This document shows positions 35,442 through 42,829 of a stretch of 64,000 bases of DNA, one piece after another. This stretch comes from Alphaproteobacteria bacterium. GTDB taxonomy: Bacteria > Pseudomonadota > Alphaproteobacteria > CACIAM-22H2. The notes beneath the pieces were generated by a model. That model saw only the letters and a program-made list of their open reading frames with translations. It was not told the DNA's origin and made no database searches. The DNA lies in the NCBI GenBank assembly GCA_016124335.1, contig WGNX01000003.1, positions 194,747-258,746 on the forward strand. Direction: 5' to 3'. A program made the translations under genes and the position numbers. Position 1 is the first letter of the stretch; each line of letters begins with the position of its first letter.

Positions 35442-36194
35442 ATGACCGTCCAGAGCGTCGATCCGAAGACCGTTTCCCCGCAGATCCGCGCCGCCCTTGC
35501 CGGTGCGGCCGGAAAGTCGGGGGGTCCGGCGGCCTTTGCCGAGCTGCTCGCCACCGCCCGGCGCGAAAGCGGCCTCAAGGCCGACGCCACGAACCCGCAC
35601 TCGTCGGCGACCGGTCTTTTCCAGTTTACCGAGCAGACATGGCTCGACCTCGTCAGTCGCAAGGGGGCCGCCCACGGGCTGGGCGCCCTTGCCGGCCAGA
35701 TCGGGCGCGACCCGACGAGCGGAAAGCTCGAAGTCGCCTCGCCCGAGGCGCGCCAGAAGATCCTGGCGCTGCGCAAGGATCCCAAGGTCGCGGCCGCGAT
35801 GGCGCGCGAGCTGAGCGCGCAGAACCGCAAGTCGCTCGCCACCGCGCTCGGGCGCGAGCCCACCTACCAGGAACTCTATGCCGCCCATTTCCTGGGTGCG
35901 CGCGGGGCCGCCCGTCTCATCCATGCGGCCGAGGAATCGCCCGAAACGCCGTCGAACCGGCTGATGCCGGTGGCCGCGAAAGCCAACCGTGCGGTTTTCC
36001 GCGATGCGGAGGCAAAACGCTTCCGCACTGCCGGCGAACTTGCCCGCCATCTCGACGTCGCCAACGCGGCGCAAGACACGCGCGAAACCGCCTCGGGTGC
36101 CGAATATCTCGACGGGATCGCATCGGTGCGCGGCGCGCGCCCGGTCCAGTCCGCGCAGTTCCAGGCGCAGGTCTTCGCGTCGACCGAAGGCTGA
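35442..36194 (+). CDS. Lytic transglycosylase-like protein
   Basis: 250 residues. A lysozyme-like core at about residues 35-75 contains the presumed catalytic Glu in ATARRESGLK and the fold motifs SSATGLFQFTEQTWLDLV; later GREPTYQELYAAHFLGARGAARLI completes the domain. The C-terminal 80 residues are Ala-rich and unassigned. No obvious signal peptide is present, so export would need a specialised route such as the flagellar apparatus; flgE lies 600 bases away. ATG 35442 has GGGAGAGG upstream. Its function in wall remodelling is inferred. Confidence 0.82.
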   Translation: MTVQSVDPKTVSPQIRAALAGAAGKSGGPAAFAELLATARRESGLKADATNPHSSATGLFQFTEQTWLDLVSRKGAAHGLGALAGQIGRDPTSGKLEVASPEARQKILALRKDPKVAAAMARELSAQNRKSLATALGREPTYQELYAAHFLGARGAARLIHAAEESPETPSNRLMPVAAKANRAVFRDAEAKRFRTAGELARHLDVANAAQDTRETASGAEYLDGIASVRGARPVQSAQFQAQVFASTEG

Positions 36195-36199
36195 ACCGC

Positions 36200-37231
36200 T
36201 CAGTAGGCCCGTTCGATCGCGAATTCGACGAGATCGACGAGCGCGCGCTTCTCCGGCCCGTCGGGGAAAATGCCGAGCGCATCGCGCGCGATGCGCCCGT
36301 AGTGGCGTGCCCGCTCGCGCGAATCGTCGAGCGCGCGGTGCTTGCGCATGAGCTCGATCGCGTGCTCGAGATCGCCGTCCTTCTGCTCGAGATCCTCGAG
36401 CGTGCGCCGCCAGAAAGTACGCTCTGCCTCGTCGCCGCGAAGGAACGACAGCACGACCGGCAGCGTGATCTTGCCGTCGCGGAAATCGTCGCCGACATTC
36501 TTGCCCATCTCGGCCGCACTCGCGGCGTAGTCGAGCACGTCGTCGGCAAGCTGGAAGGCGATGCCGAGATTGAGACCGTAGGTCTCCAGCGCGTCCTCCT
36601 CGGCCTTCGGGCGTTCGGCGACAGCCGCACCCACGCGGCAGGCGGCCGCGAACAGGGCGGCCGTCTTGGCGCGGATCACCTCGAGATACGCCTGCTCGGA
36701 TGTCTCGGTATCGTTGGCCGTGGTGAGCTGCAGCACCTCGCCTTCCGCGATCACGGCCGAGGCGTTCGACAGGATCGCGAGCACGGCAAGCGAGCCGTCC
36801 TCGACCATCACCTGGAAAGCGCGGCTGAAAAGGAAATCGCCGACCAGCACGCTCGCCTTGTTGCCCCAGACCGCATTGGCGGTGGCAAGGCCCCTGCGCA
36901 GGTCGCTTTCGTCCACCACGTCGTCGTGCAGCAGCGTCGCCGTATGGATGAACTCCACGCACGCCGCAAGCTTGATATGGCGCGAGCCGCGGTAACCGCA
37001 CATGCGCGCGGCCGCCAGCGTCAGCATCGGGCGCATGCGCTTGCCGCCGGCCGCGACGATGTGGCTGGCGAGCTGCGGGATCAGCTCGACCGAGGAATGC
37101 ATGCGCTGGACGATCGTCTCGTTGACGGCCTTCACATCCTCGCCGACAAGCGCCATCAGCGACTGGAGCGCATTCTTCGCGCCCCGCGCGCCGCGCCCGC
37201 GACCATCTTCGAGATTTACGACGACTGCCAC
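36200..37231 (-). CDS. ispB: Long-chain polyprenyl diphosphate synthase (octa/decaprenyl type)
   Basis: 343 residues. Both aspartate-rich motifs are visible: FARM in TLLHDDVVDE and SARM in QLADDVLDY, with GGKRMRPML near residue 65. It elongates farnesyl diphosphate with isopentenyl diphosphate to the side chain of ubiquinone. The chain length (Q8, Q9 or Q10) cannot be read reliably. A GTG start at 37231 is preceded by GGGGA. Convergent with the transglycosylase-like gene (5 bases apart) and divergent from the DUF2007 gene. Confidence 0.9.
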   Translation of the reverse strand: MAVVVNLEDGRGRGARGAKNALQSLMALVGEDVKAVNETIVQRMHSSVELIPQLASHIVAAGGKRMRPMLTLAAARMCGYRGSRHIKLAACVEFIHTATLLHDDVVDESDLRRGLATANAVWGNKASVLVGDFLFSRAFQVMVEDGSLAVLAILSNASAVIAEGEVLQLTTANDTETSEQAYLEVIRAKTAALFAAACRVGAAVAERPKAEEDALETYGLNLGIAFQLADDVLDYAASAAEMGKNVGDDFRDGKITLPVVLSFLRGDEAERTFWRRTLEDLEQKDGDLEHAIELMRKHRALDDSRERARHYGRIARDALGIFPDGPEKRALVDLVEFAIERAY

Positions 37232-37344
37232 CGTACGGATTCCCCGTTGTTCGCGGCGACTTGACCCTTTTCGCCAGCGGGCCGAGCATAGCCCTCAAGC
37301 GGCAGGAATCAAGCGCCGCGACCCGTCCGGCCAAGCGAGAGAAA

Positions 37345-37560
37345 ATGCGCGAAATCCTGCGGACAAACGATGCCGTGCTGCTGTCGTTCGTCGAAGCACT
37401 GCTTGCCGATGCCCGCATCCCGTACGACGTGCTCGACCGGCACGCCGCGTCGGTCGACGGATCGATCCTTGCGGTTGCGCGGCGCATCGTGGTCGACGAC
37501 GCCGATGCGCCCGCCGCACTCGAACTGGTCGAGGGCGCGCGCGCGCCCGACGCGCGATGA
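37345..37560 (+). CDS. DUF2007 small protein
   Basis: 71 residues: a ferredoxin-like beta-alpha-beta piece (MREILRTNDAVLLSFVEALLADARIPYDVLDRHA, later ILAVARRIVVDDADAPAALELV). DUF2007 proteins are annotated as putative signal-transducing, PII-like proteins without proven function. Its stop overlaps the start of TrmN6 by four bases (ATGA), a pairing common in alphaproteobacteria. An in-frame extension upstream lacks a ribosome site. Confidence 0.8.
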   Translation: MREILRTNDAVLLSFVEALLADARIPYDVLDRHAASVDGSILAVARRIVVDDADAPAALELVEGARAPDAR

Positions 37561-38285
37561 TCGAAACGGCGCGCGAGGGCACGCTTCTGGGCGGGCGCGT
37601 CCGCTTCACGCAACCGGCCGAAGGCTATCGCGCCGCGATCGACCCGATCTTCCTTGCCGCCGCCTGCCCCGCCGATGCGCGCATGGCACTCGATCTGGGC
37701 TGCGGGGCCGGTGCGGCGAGCCTTGCGTTGATGGCGCGCGTGCCGGAAACGCACGTGACCGGCGTTGAAATCGACGCCGGCCTTGCGGCTCTCGCGCAAA
37801 CCAACGCCGCTGCAAATGGCTGGCAGGCGCGCTTCAAGGTCGAAACCGCCGATGCCGCCGTCCATTCGGGCACCGGCTTCGATCTGGTGCTGTGCAATCC
37901 CCCCTATCTCGACGCGGCGCGCGCCGATCCCTCGCCCGATCCCGCAAGCCGGCGCGCGGATGTCGAAGACACGCTTGCGCTCGAAGGCTGGGTCGATGCG
38001 GCGTTGCGCGCGCTGAAGCCGCGCGGCACGCTTGTCTTCATCCAGCGCGCCGACAGGCTTGCCGATCTTCTCGGCGCGCTTGCCGGGCGCGCGGGCGAGA
38101 CCGTCGTCTTTCCGCTGTGGCCGCGCGCGGGCGTGCCGGCCAAGCGGATCATCGTGCGCGCCCGCAAGGGCGTGCGCACGCCGCTGGTGCTTGCCGCGGG
38201 TCTCGTGCTGCACGAAGCCGACGGCGCCTATACGCGCGCAGCCGAATCGATTCTGCGCGACGGCGCGCCGCTGGTGCTGGTATAG
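37557..38285 (+). CDS. tRNA1(Val) (adenine-37-N6)-methyltransferase family protein
   Basis: 242 residues. The SAM-binding motif LDLGCGAGAASLALMAR and the amino-methylating catalytic motif LVLCNPPYLD are clear, with GTLLGGRVRFTQPAEGYRAAIDPIFLAAA at the N-terminus as in TrmN6/YfiC. It likely methylates an adenine base in tRNA; the exact target in this organism is inferred. Start fixed by the ATGA overlap with the DUF2007 gene. Confidence 0.88.
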   Translation: MIETAREGTLLGGRVRFTQPAEGYRAAIDPIFLAAACPADARMALDLGCGAGAASLALMARVPETHVTGVEIDAGLAALAQTNAAANGWQARFKVETADAAVHSGTGFDLVLCNPPYLDAARADPSPDPASRRADVEDTLALEGWVDAALRALKPRGTLVFIQRADRLADLLGALAGRAGETVVFPLWPRAGVPAKRIIVRARKGVRTPLVLAAGLVLHEADGAYTRAAESILRDGAPLVLV

Positions 38286-38294
38286 AGCGCGGCG

Positions 38295-38546
38295 ATGGGA
38301 TTTTCGTTCGCCAAACTCCTGCTGCTGCTGATCGTCATCGCCGTCGTGTGGTTCGGCTGGCGCTGGCTGCGCATCCGCGAGATGGAACAGCAGATCGCGA
38401 TGGAGCGCATGCGCCAGGGCGGTGCGGTCAAGGCCGCGCTGAAGGCGGAGGCCGAAACGATGGCGCCGTGCCGCGTGTGCAAGGCGTATGTAAGCCCCGA
38501 AAGCGCCCCCTGCGAACGGCCCGACTGCCCGCAGCGCCGCCGCTGA
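38295..38546 (+). CDS. Small membrane-anchored protein with Cys pairs
   Basis: 83 residues. A single membrane helix at about residues 7-24 (KLLLLLIVIAVVWFGWRW) is followed by a charged amphipathic helix and a C-terminal four-cysteine cluster (PCRVCKAYVSPESAPCERPDCP), which resembles a small zinc ribbon. I do not know its function; similar short proteins occur widely in proteobacteria. It is 9 bases after the methyltransferase gene, and a strong terminator follows. Confidence 0.75.
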   Translation: MGFSFAKLLLLLIVIAVVWFGWRWLRIREMEQQIAMERMRQGGAVKAALKAEAETMAPCRVCKAYVSPESAPCERPDCPQRRR

Positions 38547-38583
38547 CGGGAAATCAGCAAAACTTCCGGAATAACGGGCGACG

Positions 38584-38629
38584 AAACGGGCGACGGTCAC
38601 GTTACCGTCGCCCGTTTTGGTTTTATCTT
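38584..38629 (+). terminator. Strong rho-independent terminator
   Basis: A perfect 14-bp stem (38584-38597 with 38604-38617) and 6-base loop, followed by TTGGTTTTAT. It ends the DUF2007-methyltransferase operon. The mirrored A-run makes it potentially bidirectional for the kinase operon coming from the right. Confidence 0.85.
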
Positions 38630-38639
38630 AATCACTGAT

Positions 38640-38787
38640 ATAAAACATGTTTCTGACATTTCAGGTTACCGTCTCGGGGTTTTCACATCGACTGTCTGAG
38701 GTTACTTTGAAAGGAAACTTTACTCCAATATTCAGATAATTATCCTATCATTTGATCGCCCAAAGCACAAGGCGAAAACCCGGCTTC
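38640..38787. other. AT-rich intergenic stretch after the histidine kinase gene
   Basis: No gene recognised. In 38641-38760 I count 45 G/C of 120, far below the surrounding genes. Two GTTAC half-sites (38665, 38701) resemble half of the motif seen near the response regulator. No stable RNA fold was recognised by eye. Confidence 0.4.
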
Positions 38788-40233
38788 TCACAGGATCGAG
38801 CTGGCTTCGGGATCGCGTGGCAGTGGCAGTGCCAACGTGGCGATGAGGCCACCGCCAGGCCGCGCGGCAAGGCGCACGTCGCCCCCATGTGCACGCGCCA
38901 GCGTGCGCGCGATCGCAAGCCCCAGCCCCGTGCCGCCGGTCTCGCGGCTGCGGCTCGTTTCGAGCCGGTGGAACGGGCGGAACACGGCCTCGAGATCGCC
39001 GTCGGGAATTCCCGGCCCGCGATCGGCGACGGTCACGACGGCTTCGCCCCCGCGCACGACAAGTGCCACTTCGGCCGCACCGCCGTATTTGAGCGCGTTG
39101 TCGACAAGGTTTTCCACGATGCGGCGCACGGCGGCACCGTTGGCCGACAGCGCCACGCGCTCGCACGTCGCGAGGCGAACGTCCTGCAACGCATCGATGC
39201 GCGCATCGACGATCGTGTCGAGCAGGCTTGCAAGGTCGATCCGGTCGCGCCGGGCCGAACCGGATTCGACGCGGGCAAAGTCGAGCGTCTCGACCACGAT
39301 CGCCTCGAGCGCATCGAGATCGCGCTTGAGGGCGTCGCGCAGCGCCTCGTCCGCCACCCGCTCGACGCGCATGCGCATGCGCGTTAGCGGCGTGCGCAGG
39401 TCGTGGGAAATCGCCGCAAGCATCGTCGTGCGGTCGTGCACGAACCGCAGCACGCGTTCGCGCATCGCGGCGAAGGCACCCGCGATCGCCTCGATCTCGC
39501 GCGCGCCGCCCACGTCGAGCGGGGCGGCATCGCTGCCCCTGCCGAATGCCTCGGCCGCATGCGCGATCGTGGCAAGCGGTGCCGAAAGCCGCCGCACGGC
39601 CCAGAGTGCCGCGATCACCGCCGCGGCGAGGAACAGCACGAGCCACGTCGCCGCAAGCTTGAGCTCGGGCACAAGCCGCCCCGCCCTGTGCGGCTGGATG
39701 CGCAGCCAGCTTTCGTCGGCGAGCTGGAGATCGGCCACGAAGAAACGCACCGGGCGCAGCTCTTCGGCATGCGCAAGTGCCGCCGTGGGGCCCGGCACGG
39801 TTTCGATGCGCGGCGGGCCGAACGCCGGTGCGCCGGGCGGCGGCGGATCGAGCGCGACGGAAATCGTGCCGACGCGGTTTCCCGCCGCCGCGCGGATGTC
39901 GGCTTCGAAGCGCCGCAGGCGCGGCTCGGTCCGCCCGCCGGGCGGTGCGGGTGGGCGCGCCCCCGAAACGCTGAACTCAAGCCAGTGTGCTTCGGGCTGC
40001 GCTTCCAGCCACGCCATGCGATCGCCCGGTTCCACGCCGCCGACCGAAACGGCGAGTGCGGCAAGGCGCTGGGAAAGCCAGTCGGGATCGAAGATCGGCG
40101 GCGGCGGCGGCCGCGTCAGGACGAGAATGGCGACCGAGCAGGCCTGCACGACGGCGAGAAGTGCCACTGTCGAAAGCGCGATCTGGGTGCCGAGCGAGCG
40201 CGGCAGCAGGCGGCGCAGCGCCCGGCCGATCAC
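38788..40233 (-). CDS. Two-component sensor histidine kinase (EnvZ-like)
   Basis: 481 residues from a GTG that overlaps the regulator stop (GTGA). Two membrane segments (about residues 15-38 and 200-222) bracket a Pro-rich periplasmic sensor domain of about 160 residues. HAMP region, then H box AAISHDLRTPLTRMR with phospho-acceptor His277, N box ENLVDNALKYGG, G1 DRGPGIP and G2 GGTGLGLAI. It partners the adjacent OmpR-type regulator. The signal is unknown; the neighbouring EF-hand gene, sharing a DNA motif with this operon, suggests calcium or a related stress. Confidence 0.92.
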   Translation of the reverse strand: MIGRALRRLLPRSLGTQIALSTVALLAVVQACSVAILVLTRPPPPPIFDPDWLSQRLAALAVSVGGVEPGDRMAWLEAQPEAHWLEFSVSGARPPAPPGGRTEPRLRRFEADIRAAAGNRVGTISVALDPPPPGAPAFGPPRIETVPGPTAALAHAEELRPVRFFVADLQLADESWLRIQPHRAGRLVPELKLAATWLVLFLAAAVIAALWAVRRLSAPLATIAHAAEAFGRGSDAAPLDVGGAREIEAIAGAFAAMRERVLRFVHDRTTMLAAISHDLRTPLTRMRMRVERVADEALRDALKRDLDALEAIVVETLDFARVESGSARRDRIDLASLLDTIVDARIDALQDVRLATCERVALSANGAAVRRIVENLVDNALKYGGAAEVALVVRGGEAVVTVADRGPGIPDGDLEAVFRPFHRLETSRSRETGGTGLGLAIARTLARAHGGDVRLAARPGGGLIATLALPLPRDPEASSIL

Positions 40234-40979
40234 GGCCCCGCATACTCCGGCGCCACCGGCACGGCGAATACATAACCGCTGTTGCGCACGGTCCGGATGA
40301 TGCGCGGATCCTCCGGCATCGCCTCGATCTTCTTTCTGAGGCGGCTGATCGACACGTCGATCGACCGGTCGAAGGGCGAACTGGTGCGGCCGCGCACCAG
40401 ATCGAGAAGCTGGTCGCGCGACACCACGCTGGGCGCGCGCTCGGCCAGCACCACGAGCATGTCGAATTCCGTCCCCGTGAGGCTGACGAGCGCGCCGTCG
40501 GGCGCACGCAATTCGCGCCGCGCCATCTCGATCACCCAGCCGTCGAACGTCATGCGCGAGACGCGCGGCTTGGCCGAGGCCGCCGGCTCGGCACCGCCCT
40601 CGCGCGTCCGGCGCAGCAGCGCGCGTACGCGTGCGATCAGCTCGCGCGGCCCGAACGGCTTGGCGACATAGTCGTCCGCCCCCATTTCCAGCCCCACGAC
40701 GCGGTCGGTTTCGTCGCCGCGCGCGGTAAGCATGATGATCGGCAGGTTCGATTCCTTGCGGATGCGCCGGCATAGCTCGAGACCGTCCTCGCCGGGAAGC
40801 ATCACATCGAGGATCGCGAGATCGAATTTTGTCGACGCCAGATGGCGCGCCATCGATGCGCCATCGGCAACCGCCGTCACGCGGAATCCGCGCTCGTCGA
40901 AAAGTTCCATCATCAGCCGGCGAATGTCGCGGTCGTCGTCGACGATCAGGATGTGGGGCCGTTCTTCCATGGCGCGCAT
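40230..40979 (-). CDS. OmpR-family response regulator
   Basis: 249 residues. The receiver domain shows the acidic pocket (IVDDD), phospho-acceptor Asp58 (LAILDVMLPG), Thr in MLTARG and Lys in VAKPFG. The C-terminal winged helix (about 135-240) contains LTGTEFDMLVVLAER, FDRSIDVSISRLRKKIE and TVRNSGYVFAV. OmpR-type regulators usually bind tandem direct repeats. A 10-base direct repeat lies about 40 bases upstream of this gene and a near-identical one upstream of the EF-hand gene. ATG 40970 is an alternative start. Confidence 0.93.
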   Translation of the reverse strand: MRAMEERPHILIVDDDRDIRRLMMELFDERGFRVTAVADGASMARHLASTKFDLAILDVMLPGEDGLELCRRIRKESNLPIIMLTARGDETDRVVGLEMGADDYVAKPFGPRELIARVRALLRRTREGGAEPAASAKPRVSRMTFDGWVIEMARRELRAPDGALVSLTGTEFDMLVVLAERAPSVVSRDQLLDLVRGRTSSPFDRSIDVSISRLRKKIEAMPEDPRIIRTVRNSGYVFAVPVAPEYAGP

Positions 40980-41017
40980 GATCAAGCCCGTATGCCCGGC
41001 CTGTCATTGGCTGGTGC

Positions 41018-41037
41018 GTAACGAAAGGTAACGCAAC
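41018..41037. promoter_or_regulatory. Putative response-regulator box upstream of its own operon
   Basis: Tandem 10-base repeat GTAACGAAAG/GTAACGCAAC. Read on the minus strand its core is GTTACCTTTCGTTAC, identical in 14 of 15 positions to the core at 41854-41868. Tandem repeats at one helical turn are typical of OmpR-family binding sites. Autoregulation is inferred. Confidence 0.55.
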
Positions 41038-41084
41038 CGGGCCGCCGCCGGGAAGGGCGACGGCCCGCAAGCGCCGCAGCGGCT

Positions 41085-41702
41085 TCAGGCCGACAGGGCC
41101 GAAAGCATCTGCTGGACGAGCACGCCGCCAGCGTTCTGCTGCTGGTCGCCCGACGAGCCATTGCTGCCCCAGGCGGAAGCCTGACCGTAGGCCTGCGTCC
41201 CGAAGCCCGGCGGCGGAGGCGGCGGGCCGAACCCGAATCCGCCGCCGCCGCCGATGTCCTGGCCCGCGAGCAGCGTGCCGGTCATCTGCGAGGAGAGTTT
41301 CTGGCCGAAGGCCTGGAACTCGGCCTGAGAAACGTTGCCGTCGCCGTCGCTGTCGATCTGCGAAAACAGGTCGGCCAGCGAGGACGAAGACGACGAACCG
41401 GAAGCCGACGAAGCATCCGAGGAGCCCTGCGCTTCCTGCGCGCGCCGATGGTGATGCGCCTTGTGCATCCCCTGCGTCAGTTCGGTCTGGCTTACGCTGC
41501 CATCGCCGTTCTGATCGAGCTTGGCGAACAGCTCGTCGGCTTTTGACGAGTCGACGCCCTTCGACTGAAGGCCGGTTTCGAATTCCGACTTGTCGACCGA
41601 ACCGTCGCTGTTGGCGTCCAGTTTCTGGAACAGCTGCTGGCGCCACTGGGAAATGGCGGAAGATGCCCCTCCGCCGGACGTACCGCACAAACTCACGCTC
41701 AT
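41085..41702 (-). CDS. EF-hand calcium-binding protein
   Basis: 205 residues with three canonical EF-hand loops: residues 29-40 (DANSDGSVDKSE), 63-74 (DQNGDGSVSQTE) and 117-128 (DSDGDGNVSQAE), each with full Asp/Asn/Asp and Glu12 ligands. A His/Ser-rich linker separates loops 2 and 3, and a Gly/Pro-rich tail contains a run of six prolines. No classical signal peptide. It probably buffers or senses Ca2+. The gene lies 105 bases from the response-regulator gene on the same strand, with a shared box upstream. AGGGAG before ATG 41702. Confidence 0.9.
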   Translation of the reverse strand: MSVSLCGTSGGGASSAISQWRQQLFQKLDANSDGSVDKSEFETGLQSKGVDSSKADELFAKLDQNGDGSVSQTELTQGMHKAHHHRRAQEAQGSSDASSASGSSSSSSLADLFSQIDSDGDGNVSQAEFQAFGQKLSSQMTGTLLAGQDIGGGGGFGFGPPPPPPGFGTQAYGQASAWGSNGSSGDQQQNAGGVLVQQMLSALSA

Positions 41703-42019
41703 ATTCGTCTCCCTGAAATATAGAGTTAATGAAAATCGCGGGCACACGGCCCGCCCTCGATGCATCGCACGCGCGATGCCACGTATCGGCGCGTAACCGC
41801 CGGCGGGACATCAACGGGTTAGCGCGCGAAGCGCGTGCAATTCGAAGCGAACGGTTACGTTTCGTTACGTTTCCGGCAGAAGATTCCGAGCGCACCGGGC
41901 AGCAAATGCCGCGGTAAATCCGGCGCGGGCCGATACAAAATGTTGCACGGCGAGAGCGGCACCGGCCTGCGCGGACGTGCGATCATTCACATTATGAAAA
42001 TGTCCGTGAGAATCACGCC
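41703..42019. other. 317-base divergent regulatory region (EF-hand/DUF1217)
   Basis: Must hold the promoters of both flanking genes. It contains the tandem repeat at 41854-41873. A GCGCG-GAA-type short dyad near 41822-41836 is weak. No small gene is supported. Confidence 0.6.
41854..41873. promoter_or_regulatory. Putative response-regulator box upstream of the EF-hand gene
   Basis: Exact tandem repeat of GTTACGTTTC. Its core GTTACGTTTCGTTAC matches the box at 41018 in 14 of 15 bases, in opposite orientation relative to the genes. It lies about 150 bases upstream of the EF-hand ATG and could also serve the divergent DUF1217 gene. Confidence 0.6.
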
Positions 42020-42829
42020 ATGACATCCGCCATCGGTGCCGGCAACGCGCTGACGACGTGGTATTCGCTCTCGAAGACGAGCGAAGACACGCGTGTTGCC
42101 AGCTACATCAAGAACAACAAGCAGGTTCAGGCCGCGACCGAGAATTTCCAGCGCGCGGCGGCGAGCCTCAAATCGCCCGACGACCTGTTCAAGCCGCAGA
42201 ATTACAAGCTGCTGAACTACATCCTCACGGCGTACGGGCTCCAGTCGGAAATCGGGAACACCGGCGAACTGAAGCAGGTCATCAACTCCGACCTGACCGA
42301 CCAGAACTCGCTCGCCAACCGGATGAACGATCCGCGCTTCGGGCAGCTGGCACTTGCACTGAACTTCAAGGCCGGCGGGCTGACGAACATCCAGAACACG
42401 TCGATCCAGGCGGGCATCACCGCGCGCTATAACCAGTCTTCTTACGAAATCGACCTCGGCAACCAGAATCCGGCGGTTCGTCAGGCGCAGTATTTCAAGA
42501 ACAATATCGGGTCGATCACGGATATCTACAGCGTGCTCGGCGACAACACGTTGCGCTCGGTCGTGTCGACCACCGGCAATATCCCGCTGGAAGTCGCCGT
42601 GCAGGATCTGGGCACGCAGGCGCAGGTCTTTTCCCGGCAGTTCGACGTATCGAAAGCCAAGGACGCGGGTTACGTGAACCGCTTCATCCAGCGCTTTCTG
42701 GCGAACTCCGACATGAAGGCGACGAATTCAGGGGCCAGCGACCCGACCGTGCAGCTGCTTCAGGGCGCCGGGTCGGACGGATCGAGCTTCGACCTCTCGC
42801 TGATCTCGAACATCAACCTGCTCGTCTGA
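42020..42829 (+). CDS. DUF1217 protein (flagellum-associated in alphaproteobacteria)
   Basis: 269 residues, no signal peptide. The N-terminus TTWYSLSKTSEDTRVASYIKNNKQVQAATENFQRAAASLKSPDDLFKPQNYKLLNYILTAYGL is typical of DUF1217. The remainder is helical, with repeated Asn/Gln-rich stretches. Family members cluster with flagellar genes in rhizobia and relatives; the molecular role is not established. Its 3' end overlaps the convergent exporter gene by 17 bases. The ribosome site is weak (GTGAGA). Confidence 0.8.
   Translation: MTSAIGAGNALTTWYSLSKTSEDTRVASYIKNNKQVQAATENFQRAAASLKSPDDLFKPQNYKLLNYILTAYGLQSEIGNTGELKQVINSDLTDQNSLANRMNDPRFGQLALALNFKAGGLTNIQNTSIQAGITARYNQSSYEIDLGNQNPAVRQAQYFKNNIGSITDIYSVLGDNTLRSVVSTTGNIPLEVAVQDLGTQAQVFSRQFDVSKAKDAGYVNRFIQRFLANSDMKATNSGASDPTVQLLQGAGSDGSSFDLSLISNINLLV

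Noticed and set aside
35103-38600. A 1165-codon open frame on the minus strand
   Set aside because: It runs antisense through the transglycosylase, DUF2007 and methyltransferase genes, across the tRNA and through ispB in another frame. It is low-complexity Arg/Ala-rich, typical of a GC-rich shadow frame.
40234-41895. N-terminal extension of the histidine kinase across the regulator and EF-hand genes
   Set aside because: Wrong-frame reading of two well-supported genes; the GTGA overlap gives a natural start at 40233.
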